From assembly GCF_030463535.1 (NCBI RefSeq), contig NC_132879.1:34888925-34952924 (forward strand): a DNA stretch of 64,000 nt. Reading direction: 5' to 3'. A program made the position numbers and the translations under genes. Shown here one piece after another: positions 49,061 through 58,989 of the stretch; positions within the stretch are counted from its first letter, which is position 1, and each line of letters opens with the position of its first letter. The DNA is from Salminus brasiliensis (taxonomy: Eukaryota > Chordata > Actinopteri > Characiformes > Bryconidae). The notes under the pieces are model-generated. The model made no database searches. It worked only from the letters and a program-made list of their open reading frames with translations, and was not told the DNA's origin.

Positions 49061-49427
49061 GATTGTGTTACTGAGGTTGAACCTGTTGATCTGGACCATA
49101 TTATCACTACACACAGATGTCCAACCACACTGTAAACACGGGTTATTAATATTATTCATTGTTTTAATAGGCATTAATTATTAAAAAAAAACAGATATTA
49201 CTGAACTGAAGCTTTTCGTCTATTTTATACGATTCTACAAAAAGGAAAATAAATATCTGGTTTAAACTGACGAACAACGTGTGCTTAAAGATATGGACTT
49301 TTCTATAATTAACCTTCTTAAAATGAATAATTCAGACAGATTAATATAGCTCTGCTGGTCCATAACGTTGACTGAAGGACCGTTCATTTATTTGAAACTA
49401 GGCTTTCATGGTAGTGCCGCACACTGG

Positions 49428-49439
49428 CCAGCAGGGGGC
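49428..49439 (+). promoter_or_regulatory. CTCF-type core CCAGCAGGGGGC
   Basis: Perfect match to the CTCF core motif, in the pkp2/dennd5b spacer about 570 bp upstream of the pkp2 ATG and just before the minisatellite. Confidence 0.5.
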
Positions 49440-49747
49440 AACGCTGTAAGGCAACAGAAAGACCTAGGAACCAATAAGCAGCCAAATACAGTCATCCTGG
49501 AAAATTGCATTTGAGGTAGTAAGATGAGTACACTGTCCTGATACTTATGTAATGCACTCATGTATTATTTATAATATTAGCCTGAAATAAAACTACCATG
49601 CCCATTGGCCATGTCCATTATCAGTCAGTGTAGTTGTTATTGTTCAGTGTGGTCATGATCAGTCAGTGTCATCTTAATCAGCCTATGTGGTCATTGTCAG
49701 TCTATGGGATCATGATTAATCTGTGTGACCATAAACAGACCAAAGTG

Positions 49748-49990
49748 GTTGCACAGACTTCCCCTGGGTGTCCGAACAGCAGAGTCGCTCCCTGTCTTCA
49801 AACACAGACTCATGACCCATCTCTTCCCAGAGTACTTGGGTGTAGTGTAGTGTCCAGTATGGTCTCCATACTGATTTTTGTATTTAGTAGTACCTAAGCT
49901 TAGAGGTATCTTTTGGATCCTAGTTTATACACACTAGCTAAGGGTGTTTTCTGAGTAAACAGTGAAACACCTTTGTAAGTCGCCCTGGAT
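49748..49990 (+). mobile_element. LINE 3' end inserted in the minisatellite
   Basis: Encodes SLPVFKHRLMTHLFPEYL, a C-terminal ORF2-like segment of L2/Rex-type LINEs. The 3' UTR shares TAAGCTTAGAGGTATCTTT with 25034–25232 and ends TTGTAAGTCGCCCTGGATGA. Array units lie on both sides. Confidence 0.75.
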
Positions 49991-50040
49991 GAGAGTGTGG
50001 CCATAATCAAACAGCCCAGTCATAATCAGTCAGTGTGGTC

Positions 50041-50450
50041 ATAGAAGTCAGTGTGGTCATGAACATTCAGTGTGGTCATAATCTGTCAATGCAGTCATAA
50101 TTAGTCAGTGTGGTCAGCATCAGACAGTGCAGTCATTATCAGTCAGTGGGGACACGATCAATCAGAATGGTCATCATCAGTCAGAGTGGTCATAATCAGT
50201 CAGTGTGGCCAGTAGAAGTCAGTGTAGTCATAATCAGTCAGTGTGGTCATAGAAGTCAGTGTGGTCATGAACATTCAGTGTGGTCATAATCTGTCAATGC
50301 AGTCATAATTAGTCAGTGTGGTCAGCATCAGACAGTGCAGTCATTATCAGTCAGTGGGGACACGATCAATCAGAATGGTCATCATCAGTCAGAGTGGTCA
50401 TAATCAGTCAGTGTGGCCAGTAGACGTCAGTGTGGTCATAATCAGTCAGT
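50041..50450 (+). repeat. 208-bp second-order duplication inside the array
   Basis: The variant string ATAGAAGTCAGTGTGGTCAT followed by GAACATTC begins at 50041 and again at 50249. The rare variants between (GCAGTCATAATTAG, GACACGATCAATC, CATCATCAGTCAGAG) recur in the same order. Confidence 0.9.
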
Positions 50451-53400
50451 GTGGTCGTAATCAGTCAGTGTGGCCAGTAGAAATCAGTGTGGCCAGTAGA
50501 AATCAGTCAGTGTAGTCATAATCAGTCAGTGTGCTCATAATGAGCCAGTATGGTCATAATCAGTCAGTGTGGTCATAATCAGTCAGTGTGGTCATAAACA
50601 GTCAGTATGGTCATAATCAGTCAATGTGGTCATAAACAGTCAGTATGGTCATAATCAGTCAGTGTGGTCATAATGAGCCAGTGTGGTCATAAACAGTCAG
50701 TATGGTCATAATCAGTCAATGTGGTCATAAACAGTCAGTATGGTCATAATCAGTCAATGTGGTCATAAACAGTCAGTATGGTCATAAACAGTCAGTGTGG
50801 CCAGTAGAAGTCAGGGTGGTCGTAATCAGTTTGGCCAGTAGAAATCAGTGCGGTCATAATCAGTCAGTGTGGTCATAAACAGTCGGTGTGGTCATAATCA
50901 GTCAGTGTAGTCATAATCAGTCAGTGTGGCCAGTAGAAGTCAGTGTGGTCATAAACAGTGTGGTCGTAATCAGTTTGGCCAGTAGAAATCAGTGTGGTCA
51001 TAATCAGTCAGTGTGGTCATAATCAGTCAGTGTGGTCATAAACAATCAGTGTGGCCAGTAGAAGTCAGTGTGGTCATAATCAGTTAGTGTGGCCAGTAGA
51101 AGTCAGTGTGGTCATAAACAGTCAGTGTGGTCATAATCAGTCAGTGTGGCCAGAAGAAGTCAGTGTGGTCATAATCAGTCAGTGTGGCCAGTAGAAGTCA
51201 GTGTGGTCATAATCAGTCAGTGTTGTCATAATCAGTCAGTGTGGCCAGTAGAAGTCAGTGTAGTCATAATCAGTCAGTGTGGTCATAATCAGTCAGTGTG
51301 GTCATAATCAGTCAGTGTAGTCATAAACAGTCAGTGTAGTCATAATCAGTCAGTATGGTCATAAAAGTCAGTGTGGTCATAAACATTCAGTATGCCCAGT
51401 AGAAGTCAGTGTGGTCATAAACAATGTGGTCGTAATCAGTTTGGCCAGTAGAAATCAGTGTGGTCATAAACAGTCAGTGTGGTCATAATCAGTCAGTGTG
51501 GCCTGTAGAAGTCAGTGTGGTCATAATCAGTCAGTGTGGCCAGTAGCAGTCAGTGTGGTCATAATCAGTCAGTGTGGCCAGTAGAAGTCAGTGTGGTCAT
51601 AATCAGTCAGTGTGGCCAGTAGAAGTCAGTGTAGTCATAATCAGTCAGTGTGGTCATAATCAGTCAGTGTGGTCATAAACAGTCAGTGTGGTCATAATCA
51701 GTCAGTGTAGTCGTAATCAGTCAGTGTGGTCGTAATCAGTCAGTGTGGATCATAATCAGTCAGTGTGGCCAGTAGAAGTCAGTGGGGTCATAATCAGTCA
51801 GCATGGTCATTAGAAGTCAGGAAATGGTCATACTAAGTCAATGAGTGTGATTATTATCATTCAGTATGGGGTCATTTTCAGTCAAGATGTGATCATAATC
51901 AGTCAGTGTGGCCAGTAGACGTCAGTGTGGTCATAATCAGTCAGTGTGGCCAGTAGACGTCAGTGTGGTCATAATCAGTCAGTGTGGTCGTAATCAGTCA
52001 GTGTGGCCAGTAGAAATCAGTGTGGTCGTAATCACTCAGTGTGGTCAGTAGAAATCAGTCAGTGTAGTCATAATCAGTCAGTGTGCTCATAATGAGCCAG
52101 TATGGTCATAATCAGTCAGTGTGGTCATAATCAGTCAGTGTGGTCATAAACAGTCAGTATGGTCATAATCAGTCAATGTGGTCATAAACAGTCAGTATGG
52201 TCATAATCAGTCAGTGTGGTCATAATGAGCCAGTGTGGTCATAAACAGTCAGTATGGTCATAATCAGTCAATGTGGTCATAAACAGTCAGTATGGTCATA
52301 ATCAGTCAATGTGGTCATAAACAGTCAGTATGGTCATAAACAGTCAGTGTGGTCAGTAGAAGTCAGGGTGGTCGTAATCAGTTTGGCCAGTAGAAATCAG
52401 TGTGGTCATAATCAGTCAGTGTGGTCATAAACAGTCTGTGTGGTCATAATCAGTCAGTGTAGTCATAATCAGTCAGTGTGGCCAGTAGAAGTCAGTGTGG
52501 TCATAAACAGTGTGGTCGTAATCAGTTTGGCCAGTAGAAATCAGTGTGGTCATAATCAGTCAGTGTGGTCATAATCAGTCAGTGTGGTCATAAACAGTCA
52601 GTGTGGTCATAATCAGTCAGTGTGGCCTGTAGAAGTCAGTGTGGTCATAATCAGTCAGTGTGGCCAGTAGCAGTCAGTGTGGTCATAATCAGTCAGTGTG
52701 GCCAGTAGAAGTCAGTGTGGTCATAATCAGTCAGTGTGGCCAGTAGAAGTCAGTGTGGTCATAATCAGTCAGTGTTGTCATAATCAGTCAGTGTGGCCAG
52801 TAGAAGTCAGTGTAGTCATAATCAGTCAGTGTGGTCATAATCAGTCAGTGTGGTCATAATCAGTCAGTGTAGTCATAAACAGTCAGTGTAGTCATAATCA
52901 GTCAGTATGGTCATAAAAGTCAGTGTGGTCATAAACATTCAGTATGCCCAGTAGAAGTCAGTGTGGTCATAAACAATGTGGTCGTAATCAGTTTGGCCAG
53001 TAGAAATCAGTGTGGTCATAAACAGTCAGTGTGGTCATAATCAGTCAGTGTGGCCTGTAGAAGTCAGTGTGGTCATAATCAGTCAGTGTGGCCAGTAGCA
53101 GTCAGTGTGGTCATAATCAGTCAGTGTGGCCAGTAGAAGTCAGTGTGGTCATAATCAGTCAGTGTGGCCAGTAGAAGTCAGTGTGGTCATAATCAGTCAG
53201 TGTGGCCAGTAGAAGTCAGTGTGGTCATAATCAGTCAGTGTGGCCAGTAGAAGTCAGTGTAGTCATAATCAGTCAGTGTGGTCATAATCAGTCAGTGTGG
53301 TCATAAACAGTCAGTGTGGTCATAATCAGTCAGTGTGGTCGTAATCAGTCAGTGTGGATCATAATCAGTCAGTGTGGCCAGTAGAAGTCAGTGTGGTCAT

Positions 53401-53770
53401 AATCAGTCAGTGTGGCCAGTAGAAGTCAGTGTGGTCATAATCAGTCAGTGTGGCCAGTAGAAGTCAGTGTAGTCATAATCAGTCAGTGTGGTCATAAACA
53501 GTCAGTGTGGTCATAATCAGTCAGTGTGGTCATAATCAGTCAGTGTGGTCGTAATCAGTCAGTGTAGTCGTAATCAGTCAGTGTGGTCGTAATCAGTCAG
53601 TGTGGATCATAATCAGTCAGTGTGGCCAGTAGAAGTCAGTGGGGTCATAATCAGTCAGCATGGTCATTAGAAGTCAGGAAATGGTCATACTAAGTCAATG
53701 AGTGTGATTATTATCATTCAGTATGGGGTCATTTTCAGTCAAGATGTGATCATAATCAGTCAGTGTGAAC
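50411..53770 (+). repeat. 1.55–1.86-kb higher-order duplication inside the array
   Basis: Rare landmarks recur in order: GTGCTCATAATGAGCC at 50531 and 52083, TAATGAGCCAGTG at 50671 and 52223, TATGCCCAG at 51391 and 52943, all at offset 1552. GCATGGTCATTAGAAGTC recurs at 51801 and 53658, offset 1857, so the second copy gained about 305 bp between those points. Confidence 0.9.
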
Positions 53771-53959
53771 AATATCATTTAGCATGGTCATAATTCGTTA
53801 AAGTCAGTGTGGCCATTTTCAGTTAGTGTGGTCATCCTTAACAAGAATTGTCATTATTGTTATTAATGAATTATAAATGAATATTAATGTGGTCGTTATT
53901 AACCAGTGTGGTCATTTTTAGTTAGTGTGGTCATCATAAGCCAGTATCATTGGTTAATA

Positions 53960-54399
53960 TGGTCATTATTAGACATATAATAATCACAGTCAATTTGACT
54001 ATGCCATTTTTTTTACCTATTTGATGCCCTTTGCATTTCCACCATGACAGTGGACCTTTCTGCAGGCTTCACCTCTTTCATCTACTCAAGCATTCCTGAA
54101 GGCAGTAATTAGAAGGATCATGTGAGGTGGATGAGGGTTGGAGGAAGGCAGATCTGCTGGAGCAGGGTTGGTGACCACTGCTGTATGGAATGAGGTGGAA
54201 TGCTGCCTAACGCTTCTCTACATTTGTCGAGGCAGATGGGAGAAAAACTGCATCATTAATGAGTTAACTGAACTAAGATTCAATCAGAAGGTCTGGGTAA
54301 GGTTCAGGAGCAGACATAGGGGAAGGCTGGTTTCACCAATGAACAATAGGTCGGGTTTCTTCGCAGCCTGTACTGAAAACAACGAGCGCTTGCCAATGC
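53960..54399. other. Spacer between minisatellite and dennd5b promoter
   Basis: Contains AGATCTGCTGGAGCAGGGTT (a wording common in fish repeats) at about 54150. A 107-codon frame at 54138–54461 has no recognised family and is regarded as chance. Confidence 0.4.
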
Positions 54400-54704
54400 G
54401 CGTGCATTCATTGGACGAGAGCCTTTTAAAGGGCCCGCGCTGCTCGGCACTGATTGGCTGAGGCGAGTCAGGGCCAGTCGTCAGTGTGCGGGTCAGAGTC
54501 GCCTGTCAGTGAACGCGGAGTCTCGGGACGGGAAAGCACGGAGGGTCAGCCAGCTTCCACAGCGTTTGTTGCTCAGCTCCTCTGTTCGCCGTTTGGGAGT
54601 GTCCGTGGCCTGGGTGGCTAGCTCTGTTTGACCCTCACCGCGCGGACATGCCTCTGTTTTGCTCCTAGTATCAGCGGCCGACAGAGCGGATCCCCAACGC
54701 CGAG
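54400..54704 (+). promoter_or_regulatory. Putative dennd5b promoter and 5' UTR
   Basis: The 300 bp before the dennd5b ATG change abruptly from AT-rich repeat to GC- and CpG-rich DNA. An inverted CCAAT box (ATTGG at 54453–54457) lies about 250 bp upstream of the ATG, next to a GGGCCCGCGC stretch at 54431–54440. A TTTTAAA sequence (54424–54430) precedes it but is a weak TATA candidate. The transcription start is not determined; CpG-type dispersed initiation is likely. Confidence 0.5.
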
Positions 54705-54813
54705 ATGAGCGCGGGTCCAGCGGGCAGCGGGTCGGCGCCTCACCGCTTCGCCCACTACTTCGTAGTATGTGGATTAGACAACGAGACGGGCCTGGAGCCC
54801 GACGCTTTAGCCG
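54705..54813 (+). CDS. dennd5b: dennd5b, first coding exon only (partial; continues beyond the window)
   Basis: ATG at 54705 opens 36 codons plus one base before a strong donor G|GTAAGTG at 54814. The peptide contains [20 protein letters not shown], the start of the upstream DENN (uDENN) module of DENND5 (Rab6IP1-like) proteins. The FAHYF form and the glycine/serine/alanine-rich lead agree with DENND5B rather than DENND5A, whose lead reads more like RFADYF. The family acts as Rab GEF/effector in Golgi and endosome traffic, with a DENN module followed by RUN and PLAT domains; none of those later parts is in this window. The exon ends in phase 1 (split Gly codon), as in vertebrate orthologues. 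The next exon was sought by eye through 64000 and not recognised, so intron 1 probably exceeds 9 kb. Human PKP2 and DENND5B lie close together on 12p11, which supports the call. Confidence 0.87.
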
Positions 54814-56308
54814 GTAAGTGACACCAGTTATTTATTTATTTATTTTTATATATTTGTGTTTTTTTTTTACTATAAGGCAGAGCAGTTATATGAACGTGAG
54901 GTCGCAAAGCCTAGTTTTTTTCTTTGTAAAGCGGGAGTTAACGTTCACAGCTCCCACAGCTAGCTATAAAGAGGCGAGAGCCGGCGGTGTTTACCTCCCT
55001 AGCTAGCTACTTTATTAGCTGAACATCACGGCGTGTCTGAAACTGAGCGCTTTACCCCCACTTCTCGGCCCAGACTGGTGTAGTTTTTGTGTATTTCGTG
55101 TGTGGGAGTTACTAACACTGCAAAATCTGTTCAAGGGAAACAGCGGCGGCTTAATGCGATCCGTCAGAGGGAAATCTCGCGACACTGCCTCCCCTAGGTC
55201 TTAACCACCTCATGTAGCTAGGTGAAGCCTACAAGCCATGGCGGCATTAAATCAATCAGCAATCAGTGCAAATGCTTTTTAATAGATGGCCTCATTTTCT
55301 GCAGTTACACAAGGCGTGCATACCCTTCCCTTGAGAACCAGAGGAGGATGAGAAAGTGTGAGCATGACTAAGAAACCCTGCCAGTCCTGGCCTGTCTCTA
55401 AACGACGCTTGGGAAGCACATTAAACCGTTTCAGAGGAGTGTAGCTAATGCTTCATGGACTTGGGGATGGGAGTTTGACCAGTGAATCTGATGGATCCAG
55501 ACACCACACTGTCCTCTCTGAGTGCTGTTGGGTTTGTATAAAATGTATAACGTTCAACTCTGATGAGGGATCCAGTGAGCTAACCTGATTTCACAGCAGA
55601 TCAGCATAATGAGGAGGGTTCAGATCATGCTGTTAAGAAGTCATTTGGTGACAGAATGCACCAACAGAGTAAAAAGGTTTAAAAACTACTATCCAAATAC
55701 ATTTCCGTACTGGGACCCATGATTTTTACTCAAATTATGCTGCTCTCCATTCAATCAAAAAGGACTACTTACACTCTCTGTAATGAAATGTGCAGTTAAT
55801 CAGTGTTGTTAAGCGCTGGTGGTTTCCACTTTATACTCATAAAAGCATATTGGGGATCACAATGACAAAACTTATCACAATACGATGGAGTATTGTCATA
55901 TTACCCACTTCTAGGGTGAAGACGTGTGCAGCTGTGTAGAGGATATGATTATATGTAGCTGAATGTGTGTTGAAATTGAGGTGTGTGCGTGTGGACCCCT
56001 ATCCTGGATGATCATGGAATGGTCCTCAATGTTCCCTTTTTAAATAAGATCTAGTATGTAAACACTGACGTTTCAGATACGGCCCTTTTAAGTTAAGCTG
56101 CAGAAACCGCCTGTTTTCAGTACATTGTTTTTGTGATGTCATAAAACCTACTCATTTACATAAACGCTCCTACTTGGCCTATAGCAGCTTAGCTCTGCTT
56201 GTTCGTGCTGATTATTGAATGAGGCCCAAAGCTGGGAGTTCAGGACAGAACAGTGGTCATTTACATATTTCCGCCTTAAAGGCACAGTAGCAAAATGGCC
56301 TGTTTTAA

Positions 56309-56337
56309 TAAGGGGTTGGGTTTGGGGGGGGGGGGGG
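56309..56337 (+). repeat. G-rich tract with G4-forming potential
   Basis: ATAAGGGGTTGGGTTTG is followed by a run of 14 G at 56324–56337: several G-tracts within 30 bases. Confidence 0.85.
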
Positions 56338-57759
56338 AGAAACACTGTGCCCATGTGCCCAAAAATGAATTATGGCTTTTTGATTCTTGAAGCCCCATAA
56401 ATGCCATAAGCAGCATTTTTCTTTCGTTATTCCTCCATGCTTGCCAGTTTGATGTGTGTCTTTTTCTCTCCTTTCTCGATTGGCTTTGTCTCGAAAGGCT
56501 CAAGGACTGTGTGGCTCCTTATAAAATAAATCCACGCCATTAAACAGTTAACGGTGCGAGATCCAGGGCTGTGCCACCATCCTCCACATGCTGTTCCTTT
56601 AGGTGAGGTAACTGTGTAGACTGTACTTAAGTGTGGGTAAGCATGTGCGGAGGCAAGGCTTGGCTGTGGAACCATGTATTTTAGGTGATTTCTGACATGT
56701 GGATAGGCAATTGTTGCTGCCTTTGTGTATTTTGGTTGTGTTTTTGTCCCGAGTTGGACCCGATGATGTAATGAGAGAGGGCAACTGAAGAGTTTCTGTC
56801 TAGAAGCTTGTGAATGTGTACAGGGTGTTTTTTTGAGGCTGATGGGAGCAGCTTTAGTACCTAATCGCGAGTGTACTGCGACTGTTTGCACAAGAGAAAT
56901 ACACACTTCAATCAAAAGCCCATAACTTATTGGGTATAACCTACCTATGCAGTGTTAAAGCTCTGCTTCTAGCAGCTCACAGAAACCATCTTGGGCTATC
57001 TGTTCCATCTGAGCCTGAACCGAATTGTACATCTTAACATTTGTTAGTTTATGTTGTCCGTCTTCGAGCGAGGACTCGCCTGGATGCGCCTGGGCACATT
57101 TCTTCTGTATGAGAAAACCTGCTTGACTGATGAACAATTCAGATTGGGATGCTGATTGTAGATCGAGCCTGAAGTGACCTAGACGGCTGTGAGATCAGAT
57201 GTTCAGACAAAGGCAGAATCGCTGAACAGCGCAGATTAAATTACCACTTGTTGAAAAAAGCCCTCTTGCCGAATGGCCCCATCTCGAGGGAGGGAGAATA
57301 TGCTGCTGCAGCTGACGGAGATGAATAACTCCCAGCCCTTGCGGGGCATTGTTCAGGCTTGAGTCGCCACTGTCGCAACGCTCTCACCTGCGGTTTATCG
57401 GGGTGGTGGGAAAGAAGAGACACCTCATCCCTCACTCGTCAACCTCTTAATCATAAACTGGCTTGAATTTCAAAGCCATTAGTTGGTGAAAATTAGGGCT
57501 GGAGTCTGCAGTGACTTAACCAAACATTACGTATCATGATAATACACAGAAAATACTGCATACATAACTGTGTATTTTATTTGTATTAAATAGAGACACA
57601 CGTAGACACAAGTCCTCATTGGAGTTACTTTCTTGTCCCAACACAGATACAAATCCAATATTTTGTCTTTTAAAAACTAATGATCTCTTTAGATGAGATG
57701 GCAAATGTATGTGATGATACAATATTTTTATAGATATTGGTAACTTGGAGAAGTGTGTG

Positions 57760-57992
57760 TGTGTGTCAGAACTCCAGGGGTACGAACTGGTCTCTATCTG
57801 TGAGGAGTTTGGTGCGTTCCTCCTATACCTGTGTGGGTTTCTTCCAGGTAATTCGTCATGGTAGGTGAATTGAGTGAGTGACTGGGTGTGTGTGCTACCC
57901 TGCAATGGACTGGTGCGCCTAATGATTCCAGGTAGACTCTGGGCCCACCACACCAGGAAAAAGTGCATATTAATGAATGAATGAGTGACAAA
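57760..57992 (+). mobile_element. SINE, degenerate, with GAAT-type 3' end
   Basis: Matches a common fish SINE layout: CTCCAGGGGTACGAACTGG (decayed B-box), GAGGAGTTTGGTGCGTTCC, GTGTGGGTTTCTTCCAGGTA, AATGATTCCAGGTAGACTCT, then GAATGAATGAGTGA at the end. Confidence 0.7.
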
Positions 57993-58145
57993 AATAAGTA
58001 AATAAGCAACTTGGCAACATTTAATAAACAGCATAGATGGACCTTATACAGTTATTTAAAATGCAGCTTCATCCTTAAGCTCTGTGCAGACCTTTATTTT
58101 TGTGTTTATATACTCGTAGTCTCGAAACCAAAAAAATAGGGTTGT

Positions 58146-58167
58146 GGGGGGGGGGGGGGGGGGGGGG
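58146..58167 (+). repeat. Run of 22 G
   Basis: Uninterrupted G homopolymer in dennd5b intron 1, followed by a T-run. The length is prone to assembly error. Confidence 0.9.
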
Positions 58168-58971
58168 ATTGACTTTTTTTTTTTAAAGCTGTTACATTCT
58201 GTATTGCTAAGAGTTTGTTTATGATCCATTTGTGTCTCAGTATTTTGAACTCTGTCCTGCTTCGTAAATGCTGGAAGGTCCATTAACAATTCCTGTAAAA
58301 TCATTACAGTGCACAGTGGGTGAGCGACCAGAGGAAAACACCGAAAAGAAAGAACGAGACAGAGCGAGAGAAATGGATTTTCCCAATCTGCTGTGATGTA
58401 TTTCTGGCCGAGTGGCGGGCTTCATTTCCCCGCTCTCATTGTTAAGGCCAGAGACGCACACTTCCTGTTGATCACCTCCCTAAGTTTCTGCATGGCTGAA
58501 TACATGGCTGTCGAATCCCAGCGGACTTCCACTCGCACATGGGGGCTGAACACCCCCCTCCCAGCTCTTTCATGCGTTTCAATTCATTCCGTTCTAGTAA
58601 TTTATTTGAATTGTTATTAATTGATTAAGAACGTGGCTGTGCTCATAGGTTATGAGGTGTATTGATGCGGTGTTAATTTAGTCATAGAAATGTCCCTCGC
58701 TCTGAAAGTTACATCACAAGATAATCTCAGCTGATTCTCAGAGGTCTTTACCAAACCGCTCATTACCAATCTAGCTTAATTTGTGTGTGGAATTTGGCTA
58801 GCAATCAGCTAAGCTTAGTTAGCAGTTGCCTAAGCTGCTACCAACACTAATGCACTAAATGCTTCAGTAGAGATGCTGGTGGGTGTCGTTTGGGTGGATC
58901 TGGAAGTTGACTGGTTTGATACGCTCCTGTTTGCTTTAGCGTCTGCTGTAATCTGTTGCGGTTAAGGTAGT

Positions 58972-58989
58972 GATGATGATGATGATGAT
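58972..58989. repeat. (GAT)n microsatellite
   Basis: Six GAT triplets in dennd5b intron 1. Confidence 0.85.

Larger units (their letters stand above)
49600..53960 (+). repeat. Large 19-bp minisatellite, about 4.3 kb, two main unit types
   Basis: The principal 19-mer units are GTCATAATCAGTCAGTGTG and GCCAGTAGAAGTCAGTGTG, with variants (GTCATAAACAGTCAGTATG, CGTAATC forms). Roughly 220 units are implied by length. The array degrades at both edges and is interrupted at 49748–49990 by a LINE 3' end. The unit length is not a multiple of three, so open frames crossing it are not genes. It occupies most of the spacer between the divergent genes pkp2 and dennd5b. Confidence 0.97.

Noticed and set aside
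50318-50515. Open frame through the minisatellite
   Set aside because: The 19-bp unit shifts frame every repeat; openness comes from low stop content of the unit, not selection.
49600-53960. CRISPR-like repeat array
   Set aside because: Units are contiguous without unique spacers, and the genome is eukaryotic.
54138-54461. 107-codon frame upstream of dennd5b
   Set aside because: Overlaps a fish repeat wording and the promoter; no conserved domain.
56427-56915. 162-codon minus-strand frame in dennd5b intron 1
   Set aside because: No family resemblance, no promoter or splice support; expected by chance in 64 kb over six frames.
57534-58034. 166-codon minus-strand frame
   Set aside because: Antisense to a recognised SINE, whose reverse strand is commonly open.
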